Part shown: positions 35,590 to 42,838 of the stretch, piece after piece
How the letters are laid out: every line of letters begins with the position of its first letter
Position numbering within the stretch: position 1 is the first letter of the stretch
NCBI GenBank assembly: GCA_022616415.1
Contig: JAKEEU010000256.1
Span: 1 to 64,000 of the forward strand
Length of the DNA stretch: 64,000 nt
Source of the DNA: Candidatus Zhuqueibacterota bacterium
GTDB taxonomy: Bacteria; Zhuqueibacterota; Zhuqueibacteria; Zhuqueibacterales; Zhuqueibacteraceae
Direction: 5' to 3'
Translations under genes and position numbers: made by a program
The notes under the pieces: generated by a model
The model's database searches: none
Told to the model about the DNA's origin: nothing
The model's input: the letters and a program-made list of their open reading frames with translations, nothing else

Positions 35590-36810
35590 ATGAATACCGA
35601 GGATACAAACGATATCACATTGACAGCACAAGAACAACCTGTGCAATCAATCACCCCAAGTGAATTTGAGGAAGCGTTTGGGGAGCCATTATCCAGAACG
35701 CTCAATTTGGACACATGGATGGTTGGCGAAAATTTGCCGGAGTTATATGCTCGTTTGGAAGCCGAAGTGCGTGACGCGGTGGCCGATGAAGATCGGATTC
35801 GTCAAGAGATTCGTTCTGTTGTGTTTCCCAAGATTGCAACAGGGAGAAGAAGAGCGCCCAATGCCGGCTTGCATCAGGTCAATGTGGCCACATTAGAAAA
35901 AGCGCATCGCGGTTTGCTGTTCAATGGCGGCGTTGAAGCTTGTGACGGAACGAATGTGGTTCACGACACGCTCCCACTTTCGATCACACAGATTGGCGTT
36001 TGCCTTGTATCCTATCACGGCGAACTAGGCACTTGGGTTCACAGGCTTTTCCGCCGCGATCTGCGTCTGCGAGGAGATGACCCCGTGCAAGAGGCATTAG
36101 AAATGCTGGAGCGACGTAAGAGTCGTGATGGAACTCAAGATGGAGGGCGGCGCGATCAGTTGAGCGAATTAAGCCGCCGCAGCATTATGACTTATGCCGA
36201 ACGGGCCATTCTCTTGGAAAAGTCAAATGCGCGTTGGCGTATGGGGCACGGACATCCTACACCATACGAGTTGTTGACCGGTTATTGGGCGCATAATCCT
36301 GATATGGTTCAAGCTTCACTTAGTCTGATGCGTCGACTCGTTCTCGATCATCAACGCTTTGTATTTGTGCCGAGTGCGCCCAGCCGTCGTCATTTACTCA
36401 CACTTGGTAATGCCCTCAAGCCACTTGAATATTTGATCTTGTTCACCATTGAGGATGATTTGGTGAATATGGTTGAACACGGTGGTTATCGTGGTAAAGC
36501 ACGTCAACAAATGGAAGATTTTACTCGCGAAGTCGGACCAAAAGTGGTGACAGGGCTCTATCGTGTTTCTAAAGTGTCACCTCCATATTTGTTCTATGCG
36601 CATGCCGATCACGCTCAGACGGCAGCGCTAATCGCGATGGCCGATAGCACGCTGCAAGAACACCGAGGATTCCCAATGCTGATCGATATCGCTGATACCG
36701 TATGTCGCAGCACTTTCAGTGTCGAAGGGTTTTTATCATCTGTGCAGCTTGCATACGCCGACACTGGACAACCGCTCCGTTATCTTTCTGAACGCGAGAC
36801 GCGGCGATGA
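35590..36810 (+). CDS. NurA-like nuclease (tentative)
   Basis: 406-aa protein directly before the HerA gene. A CDGTNVVHD segment with Asp119 near the end of a leader resembles motif I (DGS) of NurA nucleases, and it is followed by a beta-rich stretch (ITQIGVCLVSYHGELGTWVH). Further acidic positions lie in TYAERAILLEKS (about 201-212), and the C-terminal GFPMLIDIADTVCR (about 360-373) resembles the end of the NurA domain. I could not run a profile search, so the call rests on these motifs and on HerA adjacency, the classical NurA-HerA pairing. GGAG precedes the ATG by 7 nt. Confidence 0.55.
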   Translation: MNTEDTNDITLTAQEQPVQSITPSEFEEAFGEPLSRTLNLDTWMVGENLPELYARLEAEVRDAVADEDRIRQEIRSVVFPKIATGRRRAPNAGLHQVNVATLEKAHRGLLFNGGVEACDGTNVVHDTLPLSITQIGVCLVSYHGELGTWVHRLFRRDLRLRGDDPVQEALEMLERRKSRDGTQDGGRRDQLSELSRRSIMTYAERAILLEKSNARWRMGHGHPTPYELLTGYWAHNPDMVQASLSLMRRLVLDHQRFVFVPSAPSRRHLLTLGNALKPLEYLILFTIEDDLVNMVEHGGYRGKARQQMEDFTREVGPKVVTGLYRVSKVSPPYLFYAHADHAQTAALIAMADSTLQEHRGFPMLIDIADTVCRSTFSVEGFLSSVQLAYADTGQPLRYLSERETRR

Positions 36811-36857
36811 CAAAAAGATGAAAACAAAGTACTTCGCATAAATAAGGGAAAAAAGTC

Positions 36858-38720
36858 ATGGAAAAAAACGATCAAAGTGAAACTCAGTCACATCGGGAAC
36901 GTGAAGATGTTCTCGCTCAGCCACCCAGCGCGAGTTTTTTAAGTTCTCTTCAAGAAGAGATCACTGCTAACGGTGGTGAATGGATTGAAGGGCCCGAATA
37001 TGAAGGTTCCGCTGGCCGAACGATGTTCGACTTGCCGAATAGCAAGGATAATGTTGTGTCGGTTTTGCTGCCACGGGAAAAAATTGGCGAGGTGCCGTCG
37101 CAGTCATTAGTTCGAATCAAGAGTCTTCAAGATGGACGGGAATATCAGGGTATTGTCATTGAAGGCCCCTTTCACGAACCCGATGGATTACGTGCCGATG
37201 CTCCAATTGTTGTCACCACGACTGTGCGTGGCACGACTTTTCTTCCGAAGTATCATGGCCGAATTCAGGTTGAAATCATCGGCGAAATTGTCAATGGGGC
37301 GGTGCTACCACCTCGCTTCAGGCCTTTACCAAATAGCCCCGCCTTTGTTCTGAGCGCAGAAGAAACTGCAACGGCCCTTCGTGTTCATGGTGACATAACG
37401 CTTGGAGTAGCCATCGGCCACGAAAACATAGAGGTACAGATTCCCTCCCAGGTAAAATCCGTTTTGCCGAGGCATGTGGGCGTATTGGGCACAACTGGCG
37501 GCGGCAAATCGACGACGGTCTCCGGTCAAATCATGGAATATCAGAAGGCTGGAATTGCCACAATTCTCTTGGATACAGAAGGAGAGTACACTGAGATTAA
37601 CGAGCCGACAAACGATCCCAACATGCTACAAGCATTGAAGCGACGGAATAAAGAACCCAAAGGGGTCGCGCAGACACATCTCTATCATTTGATTGGCCGC
37701 GAAACCAGCAATCCAAATCATCCGAGACGAACACAATTCTCATTACAGTTTGCTAATCTTTCACCTCACGCAGTGATGGAAGTTCTTGAGTTTAACGAGG
37801 CGCAACAACAGCGGTATTTGAAGGCCTACGACTTGGCCATAGAGGTGTTGAAGCAACTCAAAATTTATCCAACCAGCAAAGAAGAAGAAACTGAGTTGCT
37901 TGAACTGGACGAGCTGGAAAGTGGCTATCCTAAATTGACTCTGGAGATGATGTACGATATGGTATCGGCTTGCGCACATATTGTGGCAGATGAGCCGGAG
38001 TATCCCTACTTGCAAACCAAGACATTTTACGCAAAACGGGACGTCATAATGCAACTCCTCAAGAGCAGAAAATCGAGCTTGCCCGCTGATAAAAGGAGTT
38101 GGCGAATTATTCAGGGGCGCTTAGGTCGTTTGCTTCGTTTGAAGATTTTCGATAATCCGGCTGCAAAACCGTTAAACTATGAAGCGCTCACAAAACCAGG
38201 AGAGGTCTCGATCATTGATTTGAGTGACACCGATTCGCCTCAAATTAACAACTTAGTCATTGCTGAGCTGCTGCGTGGCGTACTGAATCAACAAGAGGAA
38301 AATTATCGCTTGGCCGAAGAGAAGGGCAAAGAAATGCACCGTGTCATGATTGTTATTGAAGAGGCACATGAGTTCTTATCCGAGCAGCGCATCAAGCAAA
38401 TGCCTGTTCTCTTCCAACAAGTCGCTCGTATCGCCAGACGCGGTCGCAAACGTTGGCTGGGTTTGGTGTTTGTGACACAACTCCCGCAACATCTGCCAGA
38501 TGAAGTATTGAGTTTGATCAATAGCTACGTTCTGCACAAAATGAGTGATGCCAAATTGATTAGCAGGCTCAAAAAGTCGATCGGCGGCGTTGATGAAGGA
38601 CTTTGGAATCGTTTACCCAATCTGGCGCCAGGACAGGCAGTTGTTACAGCACCGAGCTTAGCTCGTGCCTTGTTGGTGGCGATAGATCCGACGCCTTGCC
38701 GATTGCGCATGGTGGAATAG
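36858..38720 (+). CDS. HerA-family DNA-translocating ATPase
   Basis: 620-aa hexameric-type ATPase. The N-terminal barrel (about 75-165) is followed by Walker A GTTGGGKST (211-219) with DTEGEY downstream. Walker B is MIVIEEAHEFL with Glu501/Glu502, then the arginine-rich segment RIARRGRKRWLG and the sensor region FVTQLPQHLPDEVLSLINSYVLHKM. This is the standard HerA layout. HerA moves along duplex DNA and drives NurA end resection in archaea; bacterial HerA proteins also serve anti-phage systems with varied nuclease partners. AAGGGA lies upstream of the ATG; the NurA-like gene ends 47 bp before. Confidence 0.93.
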   Translation: MEKNDQSETQSHREREDVLAQPPSASFLSSLQEEITANGGEWIEGPEYEGSAGRTMFDLPNSKDNVVSVLLPREKIGEVPSQSLVRIKSLQDGREYQGIVIEGPFHEPDGLRADAPIVVTTTVRGTTFLPKYHGRIQVEIIGEIVNGAVLPPRFRPLPNSPAFVLSAEETATALRVHGDITLGVAIGHENIEVQIPSQVKSVLPRHVGVLGTTGGGKSTTVSGQIMEYQKAGIATILLDTEGEYTEINEPTNDPNMLQALKRRNKEPKGVAQTHLYHLIGRETSNPNHPRRTQFSLQFANLSPHAVMEVLEFNEAQQQRYLKAYDLAIEVLKQLKIYPTSKEEETELLELDELESGYPKLTLEMMYDMVSACAHIVADEPEYPYLQTKTFYAKRDVIMQLLKSRKSSLPADKRSWRIIQGRLGRLLRLKIFDNPAAKPLNYEALTKPGEVSIIDLSDTDSPQINNLVIAELLRGVLNQQEENYRLAEEKGKEMHRVMIVIEEAHEFLSEQRIKQMPVLFQQVARIARRGRKRWLGLVFVTQLPQHLPDEVLSLINSYVLHKMSDAKLISRLKKSIGGVDEGLWNRLPNLAPGQAVVTAPSLARALLVAIDPTPCRLRMVE

Positions 38721-38836
38721 TGAAAATAGTCGGAATGGTGTAAGAATTTATAATCCTTCATGCGAGTCTATCTGCACCTATCAGTGATTTATAAGCAACC
38801 AGAAGCAACCCACTCACAAAATTTTAGGAGCTGTAT

Positions 38837-39133
38837 ATGGCTGAAAGTCGTTCTCACAAATTAGGAAAAGGTAACGCCGCTCGTACTGAAATACCAATTT
38901 CTGGCAGACGTCGTCTCGATGCAATTCGTGGACACTATGCAATTGAAGTTGAGCGCTCTGGTACAAAAAAGGGCCTTGCACAATCATTGAGTCGGTTGCG
39001 CACCCAAAGAAATAAAAGCAAGATTTTGCGAGTGCCCCAACAAGACATGGATAAAGCTGTAAAGTTGACGCGCTCCAAAGGGATGAACGTCACAGTTACA
39101 AATCTGAGCAAGACAAAAAGGAGAAAAGCATAA
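38837..39133 (+). CDS. small basic protein downstream of HerA
   Basis: 98-aa strongly basic protein (Lys/Arg near one in four), starting MAESRSHKLGKGNAARTE and ending SKTKRRKA. Not recognised. It may bind nucleic acid. AGGAG stands 6 nt before the ATG. The 116-bp gap after HerA is larger than gaps inside the cassette, so it could be a cassette member with its own promoter or a separate gene. Confidence 0.6.
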   Translation: MAESRSHKLGKGNAARTEIPISGRRRLDAIRGHYAIEVERSGTKKGLAQSLSRLRTQRNKSKILRVPQQDMDKAVKLTRSKGMNVTVTNLSKTKRRKA

Positions 39134-39203
39134 AGTTTTCATCAATCTTAATTATAAATAGCGGGTTGTGGCATGGTTTGAGCATTCAGGTTATCGCGTT
39201 TCC

Positions 39204-39848
39204 TTACGCAGCGGCTGCCGGTAGTGGTTGCAACGAAGTGATTGGAATGGTTTCCACAGAGGAGGGGGTATAAGCATACAGAGAAATAATGTCACTGACC
39301 AGCGGGCGCAACACGATCTCGAGAACAAGCTTTCGCAGCTCATCCGAGAGTTGGACAAGACCGGTGAGCGGAAAACTGCGCGGGCCAACTTCGGTGTGTT
39401 GGGCCAGGAGCGAGTATTCGAAAAAGGTCAATCCTACGGCTCTACGATCAGCTTTGTTTAGCCGCAACAGGATATGATCGTTCAATTCGATGCCCGGCGC
39501 TTTTTCGCCAGGCGCAAATGAAACGTAAAGTGTATCGCTGATCTCATCGTAGTTGAAAATTGGCGCTGCCATATTTTCACCCAATCTCTTTTTAATGCGC
39601 AAAACCCGATCTTCGTTACCGACTTCACTCACGAACATCACCTTGCTCTTCGTCTTGCGAAAAGCTTCTTCCATCACTTTCCCCATTTTATTCCCGACCG
39701 CGACGACTTGCCCGTTCACCACTGCCACCCATTTGTCGAGATATTGTTGCAGCAATTCCTCCCGCATGGCCCAGTAGGCTTGCTTTTCACGCTCGAAGCG
39801 TTGGCGAGCTTCCTCCTTGATTGGCGCGGCATACTCTTGGGTTGACAT
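39204..39848 (-). CDS. DUF5678-DUF2283 fusion protein
   Basis: 214-aa protein. The N-terminal part includes a DUF5678-like stretch (YLDKWVAVVNGQVVAVGNKM...SKVMFVSEVG), then a DUF2283-like stretch (FNYDEISDTLYVSFAPGEKAPG...RRAVGLTFFEYS), then a C-terminal helix and an Ala-rich end. Both domains are frequent in accessory regions near antitoxins; no function is established. GGAGG sits 7 nt before the ATG. Its leader, ribosome site and first residues (MSTQEYAAPI) closely match those of the gene at 39971-40213. Confidence 0.7.
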   Translation of the reverse strand: MSTQEYAAPIKEEARQRFEREKQAYWAMREELLQQYLDKWVAVVNGQVVAVGNKMGKVMEEAFRKTKSKVMFVSEVGNEDRVLRIKKRLGENMAAPIFNYDEISDTLYVSFAPGEKAPGIELNDHILLRLNKADRRAVGLTFFEYSLLAQHTEVGPRSFPLTGLVQLSDELRKLVLEIVLRPLVSDIISLYAYTPSSVETIPITSLQPLPAAAA

Positions 39849-39970
39849 TGTAAGTCCTCCATAACTTTATTTTGTCTTGGTTGTTGTACGGCTTCTACAA
39901 TCCAAAAGTGAAATTAATAGCGGCTTTCAGATCATTCAAATCAGAGTAGCTCCCCAGCTTGCGATGAATT

Positions 39971-40213
39971 TCAGAAGTATAGCTTATCATACGCTTCCAT
40001 CCCCGGCGCATTCCAATCATCTTCAAAAGTCTTCAAGCGCGCCCGTAGATTGACGGCTTGTTCACGGGTTAAACCCGCTTGCTCCAAAGTGATGCCCTGT
40101 TGCGGCAGCCGTTCTTTCAAGAACGTCACAAAATCAAACACTTCCTTTATCTTTTCTTCCGGCAAGATAAGCAGGCTATCGACGATTTGCTCGGCATACT
40201 CTCGTGTTGACAT
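39971..40213 (-). CDS. orphan VapB/DUF2281-like antitoxin
   Basis: 80-aa protein with LPEEKIKEVFDFVTFLKERLPQ, the helix typical of DUF2281/VapB-type antitoxins. The usual toxin gene is absent downstream: only 122 bp separate it from the next gene. In those bases a 31-codon overlapping frame (39895-39990) may be noise or a toxin relic. Start at 40213 chosen for GGAGAC 7-8 nt upstream. Shares its 5' leader and MSTxEYA start with the neighbouring gene. Confidence 0.65.
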   Translation of the reverse strand: MSTREYAEQIVDSLLILPEEKIKEVFDFVTFLKERLPQQGITLEQAGLTREQAVNLRARLKTFEDDWNAPGMEAYDKLYF

Positions 40214-40378
40214 GGCCAAGTCTCCATCATGTTTTGTCTGGTGAGTTCATTAGTCAAATCCAATATAACCATCAATTCCGTTTTTTCAAAACAAAAATTG
40301 TTGAATTAAGGTCATCCCGGGCTTTCTTCGCTTGTCCTCGGCGTTCCCCCCAATTTCCTCCCACTTACACCTCCAAAA

Positions 40379-40435
40379 TACACCCTTCGGTGCATGACGC
40401 TACACCCCCTCGTTGCTTATATTGATCATGTAAAT
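40379..40435 (+). promoter_or_regulatory. 57-bp repeated upstream element, copy 2
   Basis: Core TACACCCTTCGG...ATATTGATCATGTAAAT aligns gap-free to copies 1 and 3. It ends 109 bp before the DUF4136 ATG, with hairpin R1 in between. It includes a small CACC/GGTG stem seen also in copy 3 but broken in copy 1, so primary sequence rather than that stem is conserved. Confidence 0.65.
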
Positions 40436-40457
40436 TGATTTAAGCAATAAATAACGC

Positions 40458-40515
40458 GAAGCCGGACTTTCGCTCAAAAGAATGACTACAAACCACCCCG
40501 CGCAAGTCCGGCTTC
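40458..40515. repeat. hairpin repeat R1 upstream of the DUF4136 gene
   Basis: GAAGCCGGACTTTCGC (40458-40473) pairs with GCGCAAGTCCGGCTTC (40500-40515) with one mismatch over 16 bp. The unit, with a trailing ACAAACTTCACAAAC, recurs downstream of the gene as R2. The copy ends 29 bp before the ATG. Confidence 0.65.
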
Positions 40516-40544
40516 ACAAACTTCACAAACTGAAAGGAAACTTT

Positions 40545-41096
40545 ATGAAATCTGCAGTTCTGTTCTTGACCCTCGGTGTTTTGGCGCTGATGACAGGCTG
40601 TTCTTCCGTCAACATCAAGCATGACTATGACACCGACACCAACTTTGCGACGCTGAAGACTTATGCCTGGATGGCGGCGCCAACCAACGCCAACGGCAGC
40701 GTGCAAGCCGCTTTGTCCCGCACGGCGGGATTGGACAAACGCATCAAAGAATCCGCCGACCGCCAATTGGCCGCCAAGGGATATACGACGGACGCCAATA
40801 ACCCGGACTTCCTGGTCCTGTATCACGTCGGCGCGGAAGACAAGATCAATGTCACCGATTGGGGTTATGGGTATGGACGCTATGGCCGTTGGTATGGCGG
40901 CCGTGGCGTTGAGGTTTATCAATACAAAGAAGGCACATTGATCCTGGACGTCATCGACGCCAGGTCCAAGCAATTGGTGTGGCGCGGCTTCGCGGCGGCC
41001 ACGATTGACCCGAATGCCTCGATGGAAACGCGCAAGCGAAAGCTCGACGAAGTCATTGCCAAAATTCTCGCGGAGTTCCCGCCGGCGGCAAAGTGA
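40545..41096 (+). CDS. DUF4136 lipoprotein
   Basis: 183-aa lipoprotein. The signal peptide ends in lipobox LMTGCSS (Cys19). The DUF4136 body shows DYDTDTNFATLKTYAW at its start and ARSKQLVWRGFA near its end, with a Gly/Tyr-rich loop (YGYGRYGRWYGG) in the middle. The family is envelope-associated and of unknown function. AAGGAAAC precedes the ATG. It is flanked on both sides by the R1/R2 direct-repeat hairpins, as if the gene were a cassette. Confidence 0.85.
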   Translation: MKSAVLFLTLGVLALMTGCSSVNIKHDYDTDTNFATLKTYAWMAAPTNANGSVQAALSRTAGLDKRIKESADRQLAAKGYTTDANNPDFLVLYHVGAEDKINVTDWGYGYGRYGRWYGGRGVEVYQYKEGTLILDVIDARSKQLVWRGFAAATIDPNASMETRKRKLDEVIAKILAEFPPAAK

Positions 41097-41144
41097 AGCG
41101 GTTGACGCCGAAGGCATCGTGTAAATTGCTTCACTAAACAAAAC

Positions 41145-41208
41145 GAAGCCGGATTTGCGCTCGTAATTTGATGAATTTCTCAAAACCATCTTGCGCAAGT
41201 CCGGCCTC
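41145..41208. repeat. hairpin repeat R2 downstream of the DUF4136 gene
   Basis: GAAGCCGGATTTGCGC (41145-41160) and GCGCAAGTCCGGCCTC (41193-41208) pair over 16 bp with two mismatches. The same outer sequence as R1, including the trailing CGCAAACCTCGCAAAC, is repeated in the same orientation, but the loop differs. It could end transcription of the lipoprotein gene. Confidence 0.6.
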
Positions 41209-41223
41209 GCAAACCTCGCAAAC

Positions 41224-41280
41224 GGGAGCGCGGACTTTCTTGTCCGCGATGCGCGTGTGGACGAGAAAGTCCACCCTCCC
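41224..41280. repeat. REP-like 24-bp hairpin
   Basis: Left arm 41224-41247 (GGGAGCGCGGACTTTCTTGT...) pairs imperfectly with 41257-41280 around a 9-nt loop. The inner GCGGACTTTCTTGTCCGC is itself partly palindromic. It follows R2 directly. The remaining part of the 393-bp gap 41097-41489 holds only copy 3 of the 57-bp element. Confidence 0.55.
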
Positions 41281-41400
41281 AGCAGGAGAATGAATTGGTT
41301 TGCGCCTCAGGCCTTATGATTTGATAATTAAAACCAGTCATGCAATGACTTTCATTTTGATTTGATAAAACTCAATAAACTACCGATGACACCTTCAAAT

Positions 41401-41457
41401 TACACCTTTCGGTGCATGCTGCTACACCCGTTCGCTTCGTATATTGATCTTGTAAAT
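41401..41457 (+). promoter_or_regulatory. 57-bp repeated upstream element, copy 3
   Basis: Core TACACCTTTCGG...ATATTGATCTTGTAAAT matches copy 2 at about 48 of 57 positions by hand count. It ends 32 bp before the small gene at 41490. Confidence 0.65.
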
Positions 41458-41489
41458 GTTAGAAGTACCATTCAACAGTGAGTATGATC

Positions 41490-41723
41490 ATGAATCAGAA
41501 CAAACCACAGGAATTCTACCAAATCCGAGTCAAAGGCCGCCTCGATCAAAGCTGGTCGTCGTGGTTTGATGGCATGGCCTTGACGTTTGAAAAAGGTGAA
41601 ACTGCGATCACCGGCCCAGTGGCAGACCAAGCCGCACTGCACGGCCTGCTCGCGAAAGTGCGTGATCTCGGCCTCACGTTGATCGATGTGCGGCGCGTCG
41701 AGCCGGAAATTAAACAAGGCTAA
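41490..41723 (+). CDS. small conserved protein of unknown function
   Basis: 77-aa protein (EFYQIRVKGRLDQSWSSWFDGM...ITGPVADQAALHGLLAKVRDLGLTLIDVRRVE). The pattern IRVxGRLDxxWxxWFxG...GPxxDQAALHGLLxxxRDLGL is one I recall from many unannotated small bacterial proteins; no function known. In-frame starts at 41478 (GTG), 41484 and 41490 are all possible; none has a clear ribosome site. Confidence 0.65.
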   Translation: MNQNKPQEFYQIRVKGRLDQSWSSWFDGMALTFEKGETAITGPVADQAALHGLLAKVRDLGLTLIDVRRVEPEIKQG

Positions 41724-41890
41724 GTTGGAATGAACAAAAACGAAGACAAAGACGGAAAGATGTACGACAGAAAAATGAAGCGTAGGACGATCAGAGCAAT
41801 GCTCACCGAACAACAACGGCAAACAACAAATATTTTTTTGTCATACGTTTTTCTGTCATTAGACCGGAGATAAACCTATGATCTCAAAAT

Positions 41891-42447
41891 TTGTTTCAGG
41901 AAATCGTTTCGTTCAAAAAACTCGCCGTTTTCATCAGCCCCGGCGTTCTCGCCGCGATCCCGCAACTGCGCGACCGCGCCCGGCAAGAAGTGCAAGCCTT
42001 GGGCGCGCAACTGGAATTTGTACTGGCGGCGACTTCATCTGCCATGGCATTGCAAGCTCTTCCCGCCGATGCGATGCGGTTTATCTTGCGCCTCTGCTCC
42101 AAATGCCGGCAAATGAATTTGATCTGCTGGTGGCGGGCCTGAATCAACGCCGGCTGCCGAGCTTTTCTTATCTGGGCCGCGCCGAAGTGGAAAAAGGCGT
42201 CATGGCCTCGTATGCGCCAACCAATGACCTGACACGGCGCGCCAGAAGAATCGCGAGCAACATACAACGCATTCTCAAAGGCGAAGACGCCGGCAACATT
42301 CCGGTGGATTTTTCCTCCGCCTCGCAGCTTACCATCAACATGGCGACCGTGCACGCGATTGGATTTTATCCCAATTGGAAAACGCTGACCGAAGCCGAGC
42401 TGCTCAATCAGGAAGAAATGAAAGCGGGCCGCACGCTTTCTCTTTAA
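41891..42447 (+). pseudogene. frameshifted ABC substrate-binding protein fragment
   Basis: The first part (KKLAVFISPGVLAAIPQL...ALQALPADA) reads in one frame and the second (DAVYLAPLLQMPANEFDLLVAGL...LTINMATVHAIG...AELLNQEE) in another. The switch is near 42073 and is explained by loss of one base in a GATGCGGATGCGG context. Together they match the C-terminal two thirds of periplasmic ABC substrate-binding proteins of the kind encoded in some efflux operons. The N-terminus is also missing. The 167 bp before it hold only A-rich sequence with inverted GACAGAAAAA words. Confidence 0.75.
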
Positions 42448-42683
42448 TGCGCGTGGAACGCGCCATCGGACAGTTTTATTTCATCCGGACGGAACAAGGC
42501 TACGCGGTTTTTGTAGTCAATGAACAAGACGGCAAACAAATCGCGCGCGAGCGCAAAGTGAGTTTGGGAGATGTGACCGGCAATTCGATTGCAGTGAATG
42601 CCGGTTTGCAAGGCGGGGAAAAAGTAATTGTGCGCGGCGCGACGCCGGTGGTTGATTCGCAGGAAGTGAGGATAATCCCATAA
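42447..42683 (+). pseudogene. C-terminal remnant of an RND efflux adaptor (HlyD/MFP)
   Basis: 78 codons from an ATG that overlaps the previous stop (TAATG). The content (GYAVFVVNEQDGKQIARERKVSLGD...GLQGGEKVIVRGATPVVDSQEVRIIP) is the last beta domain of a membrane fusion protein, which normally exceeds 350 aa. The barrel-sandwich and hairpin parts are gone. It lies just upstream of an intact RND pump, so the pump has lost its cis-encoded adaptor. Confidence 0.75.
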
Positions 42684-42689
42684 AGGAGT

Positions 42690-42805
42690 ATTGGATTGAT
42701 GGATTGATGGAGTAATGGAGTTTTGGAGTGATGGAGCTTCCATCACTCCAGTAATCCAACGATCCAGCAATCCAATACTCCAACGATTCATCAATCCATT
42801 AATCC
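42690..42805. repeat. large short-word hairpin before the RND pump
   Basis: Repeated words such as GGATTGATGGA, TGGAG and their complements (CCAATCCA, TCCATCACTCCA) make a near-symmetrical 116-bp structure. The centre is a perfect 12-bp stem (42724-42735/42739-42750) with a 3-nt loop. It starts 7 bp after the adaptor remnant and ends 34 bp before the pump ATG. It may be a terminator-like barrier or a slippage-prone repeat. Confidence 0.6.
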
Positions 42806-42838
42806 TTCGACCAACGATAATTTGCGAGGAAAAATTAT

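Noticed and set aside
39895..39990. 31-codon frame overlapping the end of the VapB-like gene (MISYTSEIHRKLGSYSD...)
   Set aside because: Could be a toxin relic, but it is too short and has no PIN or RelE motif; kept only as a note under the antitoxin.
42690..42805. CRISPR-like short repeats
   Set aside because: Words are mirrored into a hairpin, of unequal length and without unique spacers; no cas genes in the window.
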